From: an uncultured Oscillospiraceae bacterium
GTDB lineage: Bacteria; Bacillota; Clostridia; Oscillospirales; Oscillospiraceae
NCBI GenBank assembly: GCA_910588625.1
Contig: CAJUQN010000001.1
Span: 124,001-188,000, forward strand
Reading direction: 5' to 3'
DNA: 64,000 nucleotides
The notes under the pieces are model-generated. The model was given only the letters and a program-made list of their open reading frames with translations, did not search any database and was not told the origin of the DNA. Shown here in pieces: positions 32,301 to 41,309 of the stretch; the stretch's first letter is position 1; the number at the start of each line of letters is the position of its first letter. The position numbers were made by a program, and so were the translations under genes.

Positions 32301-33677
32301 ATGAACAATCAAGAACCTATCCGCGACGCCCGTACTTTGGGCATACCCAAGATGCTCATCCTGGGCCTCCAGCATATGTTCGCCATGTTCGGCGCCACCA
32401 TTCTGGTGCCCATCCTGGTGAACAGCCAGACCAACGCCGCCGGCGAGGCCATCGGTATGCCGCTGTCCATCCAGACTACCCTGTTTTTCGCCGGGATCGG
32501 CACCCTGTTTTTCCATGTCTGCGCCAAATTGAGGGTGCCGGCCTTCCTGGGCTCCTCCTTTGCTTTCCTGGGCGGCTTTGCCGCCATGGGCAATATGAAG
32601 GAGGGCATCTACGCCGCCATGTCCCAGGCGGAAAAGCTGCAATACGCCTGCGGCGGCATTGTGGTGGCCGGCCTGCTGTATCTGGTACTGGCCCTGCTGG
32701 TGAAGGTGGTGGGCGTGAACAAGGTCATGCGTTTCCTGCCCCCGGTGGTCACCGGCCCCATCATCATCTGTATCGGCCTGAACCTGGCCCCCTCCGCCGT
32801 CAACAACGCCGCCACCTGTTGGCCCCTGGCCCTCATTGCCCTGGCGGTCATCATCATCTTCAATATCTGGGGCAAAGGGATGCTCAAGATCATCCCCATT
32901 CTACTGGGCGTGGTGATCTCCTACATTGCCGCCCTCATTATGAACGCGCTGGGTGTCACCGCCGCCGACGGCTCCGCCCTGTTGAACTTCGCCGCTGTGG
33001 CTGACGCGGGCTGGGTGGGACTGCCTCCCTTCCAGATCGCCAAGTTTGACATTTCCGCTGTTCTGGTTATGGCCCCCATCGCCATCGCGGCCATGATGGA
33101 GCACATCGGCGATATGTCTGCCATCTCCGCCACGGTGGGGGAGAACTTCCTGGAGAACCCGGGCCTGCACCGCACCCTCATCGGCGACGGACTCGCCACC
33201 ACCTTGTCCGCCATGTTCGGCGGCCCCGCCAACACCACCTATGGCGAGAACACCGGCGTATTGGTGCTGTCTCGCGTGTACGACCCCAACGTAATCCGCC
33301 TGGCGGCTATCTACGCCGTAGTACTGGGCTTTATTCCCAAGATGGCTGAGATTATCGGCTCTATGCCCGCCGCCATCGTGGGCGGCGTCAGCTTCATGCT
33401 CTACGGTATGATTTCCGCCATCGGCGTGCGCAACATCGTGGAGAACAGGGTGGACTTTACCAACTCCCGGAATCTCATCATCGCCGCTGTTATTCTGGTG
33501 TGCGGCCTGGGCTTCTCCGGCGGACTGACCTTCGCCGTGGGCGGAGCCACCATCACGCTAACCTCTCTGTCCATCGCCGCCATCGCGGGCATCCTGCTCA
33601 ACGCCATCCTGCCCGGCAATGACTATGAGTTCGGCGTCAACGACTCCGGCGACCAGCACCGCGGCATCCACGCATAA
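32301..33677 (+). CDS. uraA: uracil permease (NCS2 family)
   Basis: A 458-residue nucleobase:cation symporter of the UraA/PyrP type that imports uracil. Family features: LILGLQHMFAMFGATILVPIL near residue 18, the FLGSSFAFLGGF half-helix near 82, AIAAMMEHIGDMSAI near 258 (the Glu of TM8), LIGDGLATTLSAMFGGPANTTYGENTGVL near 293 (TM10 Glu), and fourteen expected helices. ATG 32301 follows GGGAGAGAG. It is monocistronic and lies behind a leader-peptide attenuator, which implies control by pyrimidine supply. Confidence 0.93.
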   Translation: MNNQEPIRDARTLGIPKMLILGLQHMFAMFGATILVPILVNSQTNAAGEAIGMPLSIQTTLFFAGIGTLFFHVCAKLRVPAFLGSSFAFLGGFAAMGNMKEGIYAAMSQAEKLQYACGGIVVAGLLYLVLALLVKVVGVNKVMRFLPPVVTGPIIICIGLNLAPSAVNNAATCWPLALIALAVIIIFNIWGKGMLKIIPILLGVVISYIAALIMNALGVTAADGSALLNFAAVADAGWVGLPPFQIAKFDISAVLVMAPIAIAAMMEHIGDMSAISATVGENFLENPGLHRTLIGDGLATTLSAMFGGPANTTYGENTGVLVLSRVYDPNVIRLAAIYAVVLGFIPKMAEIIGSMPAAIVGGVSFMLYGMISAIGVRNIVENRVDFTNSRNLIIAAVILVCGLGFSGGLTFAVGGATITLTSLSIAAIAGILLNAILPGNDYEFGVNDSGDQHRGIHA

Positions 33678-33768
33678 CCTCCTTTTTCTTTGTAAAGAAA
33701 AAGAGACTTTTCATCCGTTACTTCCCATGCAGTTCCGTCACGCACCCGCTCAACCACCTTTTGAAGCA

Positions 33769-33806
33769 AAAAAGACCGCCCTGTATCACAGGGCGGTTCT
33801 TTTTCA
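33769..33806. terminator. bidirectional terminator, uraA / dipeptidase
   Basis: GACCGCCCTG / CAGGGCGGTT stem flanked by AAAAAAGA on one side and CTTTTT on the other; it serves both convergent genes. Confidence 0.85.
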
Positions 33807-33840
33807 GCCTTTACCTTCAAGACAGAAGGCTTTACTGCGA

Positions 33841-35241
33841 TTACTCACACATATCTATGATAATATGCGCGAACAGCTTGGCGGACAGCATCAAGTCGCT
33901 CACCCGCACCCGCTCGTCCGCGCCGTGCAGATGCGTGTCAAATCCCGGCAGCGTGCACCCAAACGCCACACCGCCTGGGATATCGTGGACATAGGTGCCT
34001 CCGCCCGTGGACAAACACTCACCCTTCAGCCCGCTGTACTCCTCATACCGCTTCAACAGCGTCTTGATGAACGGACTGCCGGCGGGCACGTGGTGCGGCG
34101 CACCCTGGAACCCTTCAAAGCCAAAGCCCCGTCCCTCAAGCGCGGCCCTTGCCACGTTCAAGCAGTTCTCCTCGGTAGCGCATAGCGGGACGCGGCTGTC
34201 AAAAAAGCCCTTCAACTCCGTCTGTGTGATTTCCAGCAGAGAAAACGCCACGGTCAGCGGCCCGGCGACAGGCTCCTCCTGAGCAATGCCCAGCACCCGG
34301 CCCTTGCAGTCCCCGTGGGGAAACAGGGCCTTCAAATCGTCCAGAGCATCCTTGCACCCGCCCTCTGCCAGCGGCAGGGCGCACAGCAGAGCAATCAGCC
34401 CCGTGATCGCGTTGTTGCCGTCCTCGGGCATAGCGGCGTGGGAGTTTTCCCCCTTGGCCTTGATGACGGTCACCCCGTTCTCATGGGCAAAGGTGAATTT
34501 GATCCCCGTGCGAGAAGTGATATTTCGGGCCACGGGCTGGATGTCATACATGGTCAGCCCTTCCACCGCCGCGGACGCCTCGCCCGGCAGGATATTACTC
34601 CGAATGCCGCCGTGGAGCCACTTCACCCGGGGCAGCTCAGTCTGCTCCGGCCAGCGCTTCGTAAAGGTGGGACGGAACCCACCCTTCTCTGTGTTGATGA
34701 CCGGAAACCCGGAATCGGGGGAGAAGGTGGCTGGGGCGTAGGGGTGCCGGGCAAAATACCACGCGATGTCTCCGGACCCGCTCTCCTCATTGGTGCCCAT
34801 GATGACCTTGCAGTTGCGCTTGAGCGGCACGCCCAGGTCCTTCACCGCCTTCATGGCCAGCAGGGAGGCCACCACCGGCCCTTTGTCGTCGTCGGTGCCC
34901 CGGCCGTACAGCAGGCCGTCCACCAGCTTGGGGGCGTAGGGCTGGGTCACCGTCCATCCCGCGCCGGGGGCCACCACGTCCAGGTGCCCCAGGATGTGGA
35001 GCGCGTCCTCCTCGCCGTTCAGGTCGGCGGTGCCCACATAGCCCTCGTGGTTTTCGACGGTCAATCCCCACTCCTCGGCAATGGCCAACGCCTCTTTCAG
35101 GGCGGCGGCAGGGCCGGGGCCAAAGGGCGCCCCAGGAGCGGCCTCGCCCTCCACACTGTCGATGGCCACCAGGCGGCTCACCGCGTCTACCAACAGTTTT
35201 TCTTGATCCGCGAAATAGGCTTCGATCTGTTCTCTCATCAT
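33841..35241 (-). CDS. pepV: M20-family dipeptidase (PepV/Sapep type)
   Basis: A metal-dependent dipeptidase of 466 residues that cleaves Xaa-Xaa dipeptides in the cytosol. The M20 metal ligands are visible: ILGHLDVVAPG near residue 84, YGRGTDDDKGPVVASL near 112, TNEESGSGD near 148, and the late GGGTYVHDIPGGVAFG with HLHGADERV near 440; the lid domain lies between. Two adjacent ATGs (35241 and 35238) follow GGAGG; the second is better spaced. The mRNA leader (35242-35378) contains several hairpins. The YheO-type regulator upstream is read in the same direction from its own promoter. Confidence 0.9.
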   Translation of the reverse strand: MMREQIEAYFADQEKLLVDAVSRLVAIDSVEGEAAPGAPFGPGPAAALKEALAIAEEWGLTVENHEGYVGTADLNGEEDALHILGHLDVVAPGAGWTVTQPYAPKLVDGLLYGRGTDDDKGPVVASLLAMKAVKDLGVPLKRNCKVIMGTNEESGSGDIAWYFARHPYAPATFSPDSGFPVINTEKGGFRPTFTKRWPEQTELPRVKWLHGGIRSNILPGEASAAVEGLTMYDIQPVARNITSRTGIKFTFAHENGVTVIKAKGENSHAAMPEDGNNAITGLIALLCALPLAEGGCKDALDDLKALFPHGDCKGRVLGIAQEEPVAGPLTVAFSLLEITQTELKGFFDSRVPLCATEENCLNVARAALEGRGFGFEGFQGAPHHVPAGSPFIKTLLKRYEEYSGLKGECLSTGGGTYVHDIPGGVAFGCTLPGFDTHLHGADERVRVSDLMLSAKLFAHIIIDMCE

Positions 35242-35281
35242 ATGTACCTCCTCGTCGCAAAGTCCGCTCAGCTCCGGCGAA

Positions 35282-35342
35282 AGCGAAGTTCGCTCCCTTG
35301 CTCCTCTTCTCCCCACAAAGCCAGAAGAGCGGCTTTGCGGGG
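35282..35342 (-). repeat. hairpins in the pepV leader
   Basis: AGCGAAGTTCGCT (35282-35294) is a perfect palindrome, and CCCCACAAAGCC (35311-35322) pairs with GGCTTTGCGGGG (35331-35342) with one mismatch. On the minus-strand mRNA both fall between the promoter and the pepV ribosome site. No U-tract follows, and no known riboswitch class is recognised. Confidence 0.5.
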
Positions 35343-35383
35343 ACCCCGCTTCGGCGGTTTACCACCAGTTTGATATCTGCTCT

Positions 35384-35412
35384 ATTTTATCGCTTTTCCC
35401 TGTCAATTACAA
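35384..35412 (-). promoter_or_regulatory. candidate pepV promoter
   Basis: On the minus strand TTGTAA (35412-35407), 17 nt, TAAAAT (35389-35384). The leader to the ATG is about 135 nt. Confidence 0.5.
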
Positions 35413-35529
35413 GGGAAATATGTCAGTCTACGCCCTCTGCAATAATGGCTCTGCTGTCCACACTGTCCGTTCGCTTCGACATGATGGCTTGATACGCCGC
35501 AGAGGAAAAACATGCGTCCTCTCCTTCCC

Positions 35530-36165
35530 CTATTCCGGCTCCTCCGCGCCCACCTCTTCCAGGTATTTGTAAATGGTGTACCGGGACACCCCCAGCCGTC
35601 CCGCCACATAGGGCACCGACTTCCGGTACGAAAAGGCGCTTCTCTCCCGCAGCAGGGCCACTACCCTCAGCCGGTCCGCCTTGGTCAGCGCCTCCAAAGG
35701 CTTGCCCAAAGCGGCCACGCACTGGTCGAACAGGTCCGCCAGCTGCCGGGAGTCCCCTGGCTGCCACAGGGCGGAGCGCAGGTCGGACTGGGCGCTCATC
35801 AGGTCCTCCAAAATGCGGTTGGCAAACACCAGAGACGTATAATCGAAGTTGATGCCCAGGGCCAGGTTGTAGTCCTCCCCGATCATGTGAAAGGTGGAGG
35901 ATTTGGTCTGCCGCCCGTCGGGTGTGGTGGCGGCCAGGTTCACCTGGTCTGTTGTGGCGGCCTGCTCGTCCAGCTCCAAACCGATGCCCATGATGTCCAT
36001 GGTGGACCCCACCTCCCGGCCGGACACGTGGCCGTTGTAGATGGACAAAATGGGGTGGGTGGGTACGCCCATGTCGTGGACCAGGGTCTCGCAGGTGGAG
36101 CCGAACATCTCGGCAATGCCACGGGCGGTGCGGTCTAAAAACTCAAAGGCTTCCTCTCTTGTCAA
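35530..36165 (-). CDS. YheO-type PAS/HTH transcriptional regulator
   Basis: The 211-residue protein has an N-terminal YheO-like PAS domain (ARGIAEMFGSTCETLVHDM...ILSIYNGHVSGREVGS, NFDYTSLVFANRI) and a C-terminal HTH (SVPYVAGRLGVSRYTIYKYLEEVG). A related protein, DauR, represses D-arginine catabolism in Pseudomonas; here the ligand is unknown. TTG 36165 was chosen because AAGGAG lies 8 nt upstream and it opens MTREEAFEFLDRTARG; the open frame from TTG 36186 contains that ribosome site. The dipeptidase downstream is a possible target. Its own promoter is visible. Confidence 0.87.
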   Translation of the reverse strand: MTREEAFEFLDRTARGIAEMFGSTCETLVHDMGVPTHPILSIYNGHVSGREVGSTMDIMGIGLELDEQAATTDQVNLAATTPDGRQTKSSTFHMIGEDYNLALGINFDYTSLVFANRILEDLMSAQSDLRSALWQPGDSRQLADLFDQCVAALGKPLEALTKADRLRVVALLRERSAFSYRKSVPYVAGRLGVSRYTIYKYLEEVGAEEPE

Positions 36166-36226
36166 TGCGTGCACTCCTTCCAACAATCGCCTGTGCGGCC
36201 AGGGCTTAACCGATTACGGCACCCCG

Positions 36227-36255
36227 ATTATATCCCATTCCCCAGGAAAACACAA
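36227..36255 (-). promoter_or_regulatory. promoter of the YheO-type regulator
   Basis: On the minus strand TTGTGT (36255-36250), 17 nt, TATAAT (36232-36227) with an extended TGGGA context. Confidence 0.65.
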
Positions 36256-36311
36256 GTCCGGGGCACGGGATGAAACATAGAAACAATCGCGTCTCTCCCC
36301 AAAAGTTGTTG

Positions 36312-36340
36312 TTTACTTTACCTCTTTTATCTGTTAAAAT
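36312..36340 (+). promoter_or_regulatory. promoter of the yerC-like gene
   Basis: TTTACT (36312-36317), 17 nt, TAAAAT (36335-36340). Confidence 0.65.
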
Positions 36341-36379
36341 ATGAGCTAGAATGACCCAGCGCAGGAGGGGGATATTTTT

Positions 36380-36676
36380 ATGCCGAAAGCCACCAACAAA
36401 CAGCGCAGCATGGCGCTTTATGAGAGCATTTTGGAGCTAAAAAACCTGGAAGAGTGCGTCGCCTTTTTTGACGACCTGTGCACCGTGGGCGAGCTGCGGG
36501 CCATGGAGCAGCGGTATGACGTGGCCCTGTTGCTGGACGACGGGCTGGTGTACACAGAGATCCTGGAAAAGACCGGGGCCAGCTCGGCCACCATCAGCCG
36601 GGTGAATCGGATTTTTTCCTTTGGCGCGGGAGGGTTCCGGGAGATGATCCAGCGCCGGAAAGCACGAAAGGAGTAA
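36380..36676 (+). CDS. YerC/YecD family TrpR-like DNA-binding protein
   Basis: A 98-residue helical protein of the TrpR-related YerC/YecD family: LEECVAFFDDLCTVGELRAMEQRYDVALLL then EILEKTGASSATISRVNRIFSFGAGGF, the latter being the helix-turn-helix. The regulated genes are unknown; in Bacillus the homologue sits near folate and purine-salvage genes. The ATG follows AGGAGGGGG. It is followed within 5 nt by an unrecognised gene in the same direction, so the two are probably co-transcribed. Confidence 0.88.
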   Translation: MPKATNKQRSMALYESILELKNLEECVAFFDDLCTVGELRAMEQRYDVALLLDDGLVYTEILEKTGASSATISRVNRIFSFGAGGFREMIQRRKARKE

Positions 36677-36680
36677 TCTT

Positions 36681-37502
36681 ATGGATGTCAGACTAAACAC
36701 AAGCCTGACCGCAGCCGTGCAGGCCGCAGCTCCGGTGCAGACCGAAAAGGCGCAGGAGCGCGAGGCCCCGGCCCGGGCCCCGCACTATCTCTCCGACCAG
36801 ATTTTCATCTCCGCGGAAGGGCGGGCGGCGGCTGAGGCAGCTGCCAAGGAACAGGGTTTTGACCCGGCGGAGGCTTTGAAGATACCAAACATTGACGAGC
36901 TGGACGCCGCGTTTGAGGCACAGTGGCCCGAGATAAAGAAGCAGGCAGACGCCCTCTTGGCCCAAAACCAACTGCCCGTCAACCTTCGGGCCTCTGTAGA
37001 CCCGGACGGCTCCGTCTGGCGGAGGGCATATTTTGACTCCCTGACAGAGCAGTTTAACCACACTGAGCAGACCATCCGGGACTACTACGCTGAGGAGCAC
37101 GCCAAAAATACGTCCATGCCCTTTGACAACGCCTGGAATTACATCCGGGAAAAGTACCTCGACTGCTGTTCCGATTCTCCCTACTTCCGCTCCGATATGT
37201 CCCCTGACCAGCGGCAGACGGCCTACTGGCAGGAGCGCTTTTTGCTGACCACGGGCCGGATTTACACCCTGAACGACCCCTATGCCCTGGCCTCTATCGG
37301 CGGGCCAGTCAACCACTTTGACATGGAGAAAACCGCCACAGCCGCCGCCGACGCCAAGATCGACGCCCTGATCCGAGAGCGGTACACGCCGGAGGAAATC
37401 AAAGAAAACGAGCGCATTACCACCGAGTTCATGGCAAAGGCCGAGGAACGAAAACGCCTTGCCGATGAGAGAGCGGCTTCCGGCGCAAAATTCTATCCAT
37501 AA
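36681..37502 (+). CDS. hypothetical cytosolic protein
   Basis: I do not recognise this 273-residue protein. It is hydrophilic and predicted helical, without signal peptide or membrane helix. It starts MDVRLNTSLTAAVQAAAPVQ, has a short low-complexity Ala/Glu segment (residues 15-33), then HYLSDQIFISAEGRAAAEAAAKEQ, a Tyr/Trp-rich central part, and a charged C-terminal helix. ATG 36681 follows GAAAGGAG. Proteins with 'SDQ..IS.EGRA..EA' openings are frequent hypotheticals in Oscillospiraceae; no function is assigned here. A hairpin terminator closes the pair. Confidence 0.7.
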   Translation: MDVRLNTSLTAAVQAAAPVQTEKAQEREAPARAPHYLSDQIFISAEGRAAAEAAAKEQGFDPAEALKIPNIDELDAAFEAQWPEIKKQADALLAQNQLPVNLRASVDPDGSVWRRAYFDSLTEQFNHTEQTIRDYYAEEHAKNTSMPFDNAWNYIREKYLDCCSDSPYFRSDMSPDQRQTAYWQERFLLTTGRIYTLNDPYALASIGGPVNHFDMEKTATAAADAKIDALIRERYTPEEIKENERITTEFMAKAEERKRLADERAASGAKFYP

Positions 37503-37503
37503 T

Positions 37504-37536
37504 AGGAACCCCCCAGCACAGCCGGGGGGTTCCTAT
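37504..37536. terminator. terminator between convergent genes
   Basis: AGGAACCCCCC / GGGGGGTTCCT, an 11-bp perfect stem between the hypothetical gene and purL. It has little U-tract but high stability. Confidence 0.6.
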
Positions 37537-37541
37537 TCTAT

Positions 37542-40500
37542 TTATCGGAAATACAACGCGCCGGAATCAAAAATCGGCTGCAGCTTCTCGCCGGAGATGT
37601 TCTTGGCGACGAACTCACCCCGCCGCTCGCTGTGGCCCATCTTGCCGAACACCCGACCGTCCGGAGAGAATACACCTTCGATGGCACACACGGAGCCGTT
37701 GGGGTTCACCGCGATGTCCATGGACGGCACGCCCTGGGCGTCCACGTACTGGGTGGCAATCTGGCCGTTGGCAATGAGCTGGTCCACCACCGCCTGGGGC
37801 GCCGCAAAGCGGCCCTCGCCGTGGGACACGGGGATAGCGTGGAGGTCGCCCACATGGCTGAGCAGCATCCAGGGGGACTTGACGGAACACACCCGGGTGG
37901 TGACATATCGGCTCTGGTGGCGGCCGATCAGGTTGTAAGTCAGAGTGGGGCTGTTCTCGTCCACAGGGGTGATCTCGCCCCGGGGCAGCAGTCCCAGCTT
38001 CAGCAGCGCCTGGAAGCCGTTGCAGATGCCCAGCATCAGGCCGTCCCGGTGCTTCAAGAGGTCGTGGACCGCGTCGGTGAGCCGGGGGTTGCGGAAAAAG
38101 GACACGATGAGCTTGGCGCTGCCCTCCGGCTCGTCGCCGCCGGAGAAGCCGCCGGGCAAAAACACGATTTGCGCGTTCTTGATGGCCCGTTCCAGCTCCA
38201 CGGCGGACTGGGCCAGGGCGTCGGGGGTGAGGTTGCGGATCACCACGGTTTCCGCATCCATCCCCGCCCGCAGGCAGGCCCGGACGGAGTCGTACTCGCA
38301 GTTGGTGCCGGGGAACACAGGGATGACCACCCGGGGCCGGGCGATCTCGCCGTCGAACACGGCGGGGGAGCGACGCTCCCAGGTGATCGTCTCCACCGGC
38401 TCAGACGTGCCCGCGCGGGTGGGGTAGACCTCCTCCAGCGTACCCTCGTTGAGCTTCAAAAGCTCGTCGATGAGGGCGGAGTCTCCGCCGATTTTAATGA
38501 TAGGCTCAGCCGTGGTAATGCCTACGCGGCGGGCATAAGGGCATTCAATGTCCTCTATCAGCTCGGCCACGATAACAGCGGAACCGATTCCGTACCAGTT
38601 GGTCACATCATCGTCGGTCTGGAAGCCCACGCGGTTGCCGAAGGACATCTTCATAACCGCGTCGGCCATTCCGTGTTCCGCCACCCAGGCGGCCTTCACC
38701 TTGCCGTCCTGTGCCAATCGGTAGAACGCCTCCCAGGAGGCTTTCCGGCTATCTGCCCTGTCGTCATTGGGGGCAAAGCAGTACACCGGGTGGCCTGCCT
38801 CTTTGAACTCAGGGGAGAGCACGTCCCCGGCTTTCACGGGAGCGACGGCAAAGGCGATCACTGTAGGGGGTACGTCCAAATCCAGGAAGGAGCCGGACAT
38901 GGAATCCTTGCCACCGATGGCGGCGGCGCCGTAATCCAGCTGGGCGTCCAGCGCCCCAAGCAGGGCGGCGAAGGGCTTGCCCCAGCGCGCCGGTTCGTCC
39001 CGCAGCTTCTCAAAGAACTCCTGCAAGGTGAGATACGCACCTTTGTAATCCGCACCCGCCGCCACCAGCTTGGCAATAGCGGCAGTCACCGCGTCATAAG
39101 CACCCCAGTAGGGACTGGCGGACATGGCCTCCGGATCACAGGCGTAGGCCATGACGCTGGCCTGATCCGTCTCCTCCCCCGGCATGGTGGGCAGCAGGGC
39201 CGCCATAGCCTGGGCGGGGGTGGTCTGGGTCTTGCCGCCAAAGGGCATCAGCACGGAACCCGCGCCGATAGAGCCGTCAAACCGCTCCACCAGCCCCCTG
39301 CGGGAGGCGCATTTCAAACTGGCCGCCATCTCCCGCAGGGTGGAGGGCCGTTCCACGCCGTGCCCCACATACTCCGGCACGGACACGCCGGCCCGCTTCA
39401 CCGCGCCGTTGGTGTTCAAAAACTCCCGGCTCAGATCCGCGATGGTCTGCCCCTTCCAGGTCATGACCATGCGTGGGCTCTCGGTGACCACGGCCACCCG
39501 GTAGGCCTCCAGGTTCTCCGCCTCCGCCATGGCAATGAACTGCTCCTCGTCCTCGGCGGCGACCACCACCGCCATGCGCTCCTGGCTCTCGGAGATGGCA
39601 AGCTCGGTGCCGTCCAGGCCCTCGTACTTCTTGCGCACCGCGTCCAGGTCGATCTCCAGCCCGTCTGCCAGCTCGCCGATGGCCACCGACACGCCCCCCG
39701 CGCCAAAGTCATTGCACCGTTTAATCATCCGGGTGACGTTCTCGTCCCGGAACAGCCGCTGGAGTTTGCGCTCCTCGGGGGCGTTGCCCTTCTGCACCTC
39801 GCTGGCCATGGTAGCCAGCGACTTTTTATTGTGGCTCTTGGAGGACCCGGTGGCCCCGCCGATGCCGTCCCGGCCCGTGCGCCCGCCTAAAAGGATGACA
39901 ACGTCCCCGGGGGCGGGGCGCTCCCGCCGCACATGGCCGGCAGGGGCGGCGGCCACCACCGCGCCGCACTCCAGCCGCTTGGCGATGTAACCGGGGTGGT
40001 ACAGCTCGGCCACGTGGCCGGTGGCAAGGCCGATCTGATTGCCGTAGGAGGAATAGCCCGCCGCGGCGGTCTGGGCCAGCTTCCGCTGGGGCAGCTTCCC
40101 CTCCAGGGTGTCGCTCAAGGGCACGGTGGGGTCGCCGCCTCCGGTGACCCGCATGGCCTGGTGGACGTAGGCCCGGCCGGACAGGGGGTCCCGGATGCAG
40201 CCGCCGATGCAGGTGGCCGCGCCGCCAAAGGGCTCGATCTCGGTGGGGTGGTTATGGGTCTCGTTTTTGAACATGAGCAGCCAGTCCTGCTCTTCGCCGT
40301 CCACCACGGCGGGGACGTGGATGGAGCAGGCGTTGATCTCCTCGCTCTCGTCCAGCTCCGGCAGGAGGCCCCGTTTTTTGAGGACCTTCGTGCCGATGGT
40401 GGCGATGTCCATCAGGGTCTGGGGACGCTTTCCAGCCTTCTCCTCGCCATACGCCTCCACCCGGGCGGCCAGATAGCGCTCATAGGCGGCTTTCACCCGG

Positions 40501-41246
40501 GGATCGTCGATCTGGATTCCCTTCAAATGGGTGGAAAAGGTGGTGTGGCGGCAATGGTCGGACCAGTAGGTATCCACCACCCGCACCTCGGTGATGGTGG
40601 GGTCCCGGCGCTCCCAGTCCCGGAAATAGTTTTGCAGGAACTTCAAATCGTCCAGGTCCATGGCCAGCCCCAGCCGGTCCAGCTCGGCCTGCAACCCCGC
40701 CTCGTCCAGGTCGGTGAAACCGTCCAGCACCGCCACCCGGTCCGGGGTGTCGTAGCTGTGGGCCAGGGTATCCGGCTTGTCCATGGACGCCTCCCGGCTC
40801 TCCACCGGGTTAATGAGGTAGCCCTTCACCTTGTCCAACTGGTCCTGGGAGAGCTTCCCCTCCAGCGCATAGACCTTTGCGTAGGCGACGAGGGGCCGCG
40901 CCTCTCCCGTCATAAGCTGGATGCACTGGGCGGCGGAGTCCGCCCGTTGGTCAAACTGGCCCGGCAGGGCCTCCACCGCCATCAAAATATGGGGGCCCTC
41001 AGAGGCAGGAAATTCCTCGTCGTAGACCGCGTCCACCTGAGGCTCTGCAAACACGCCGCCTTTGGCCTGTTCGTAAACCTCCGGGGTGACGCCCTCCACG
41101 TCGTAGCGGTTGAAGATAGTCAAGCCGGTCAGGCCCTGGACGCCCAGCTGCTCCCGCAGGTCCCGGTACAAGCCCTGGGCCTCCACGTCGAATCCGGCGC
41201 GCTTGCGTACGAAACAGCGAAATACTTGGCTTTTGCTCTGGTTCAT
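37542..41246 (-). CDS. purL: phosphoribosylformylglycinamidine synthase, single-chain
   Basis: PurL makes FGAM from FGAR, glutamine and ATP in purine synthesis. This 1234-residue protein is the fused large form: a PurS-like N-terminal part (FRCFVRKRAGFDVEAQGLYRDL), a linker with VDTYWSDHCRHTTF, two AIR-synthase-like halves (MFKNETHNHPTEIEPFGGAATCIGG; GGRTGRDGIGGATGSS; AAIGGKDSMSGSF), and a C-terminal glutaminase with PGTNCEYDS (catalytic Cys), GICNGFQALLKLG and a terminal HGEGRF. Many Firmicutes instead use separate PurS, PurQ and PurL. It is separated from the solute-binding gene upstream by 63 nt and from other pur genes, none of which are in view. The ATG follows AAGGAG. Confidence 0.95.
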   Translation of the reverse strand: MNQSKSQVFRCFVRKRAGFDVEAQGLYRDLREQLGVQGLTGLTIFNRYDVEGVTPEVYEQAKGGVFAEPQVDAVYDEEFPASEGPHILMAVEALPGQFDQRADSAAQCIQLMTGEARPLVAYAKVYALEGKLSQDQLDKVKGYLINPVESREASMDKPDTLAHSYDTPDRVAVLDGFTDLDEAGLQAELDRLGLAMDLDDLKFLQNYFRDWERRDPTITEVRVVDTYWSDHCRHTTFSTHLKGIQIDDPRVKAAYERYLAARVEAYGEEKAGKRPQTLMDIATIGTKVLKKRGLLPELDESEEINACSIHVPAVVDGEEQDWLLMFKNETHNHPTEIEPFGGAATCIGGCIRDPLSGRAYVHQAMRVTGGGDPTVPLSDTLEGKLPQRKLAQTAAAGYSSYGNQIGLATGHVAELYHPGYIAKRLECGAVVAAAPAGHVRRERPAPGDVVILLGGRTGRDGIGGATGSSKSHNKKSLATMASEVQKGNAPEERKLQRLFRDENVTRMIKRCNDFGAGGVSVAIGELADGLEIDLDAVRKKYEGLDGTELAISESQERMAVVVAAEDEEQFIAMAEAENLEAYRVAVVTESPRMVMTWKGQTIADLSREFLNTNGAVKRAGVSVPEYVGHGVERPSTLREMAASLKCASRRGLVERFDGSIGAGSVLMPFGGKTQTTPAQAMAALLPTMPGEETDQASVMAYACDPEAMSASPYWGAYDAVTAAIAKLVAAGADYKGAYLTLQEFFEKLRDEPARWGKPFAALLGALDAQLDYGAAAIGGKDSMSGSFLDLDVPPTVIAFAVAPVKAGDVLSPEFKEAGHPVYCFAPNDDRADSRKASWEAFYRLAQDGKVKAAWVAEHGMADAVMKMSFGNRVGFQTDDDVTNWYGIGSAVIVAELIEDIECPYARRVGITTAEPIIKIGGDSALIDELLKLNEGTLEEVYPTRAGTSEPVETITWERRSPAVFDGEIARPRVVIPVFPGTNCEYDSVRACLRAGMDAETVVIRNLTPDALAQSAVELERAIKNAQIVFLPGGFSGGDEPEGSAKLIVSFFRNPRLTDAVHDLLKHRDGLMLGICNGFQALLKLGLLPRGEITPVDENSPTLTYNLIGRHQSRYVTTRVCSVKSPWMLLSHVGDLHAIPVSHGEGRFAAPQAVVDQLIANGQIATQYVDAQGVPSMDIAVNPNGSVCAIEGVFSPDGRVFGKMGHSERRGEFVAKNISGEKLQPIFDSGALYFR

Positions 41247-41309
41247 GGTTTATTTCTCCTTCTCTAGGCGAAAGATCCGCCAGCGGGCAAATGAGGCCCG
41301 AAAAATTAA

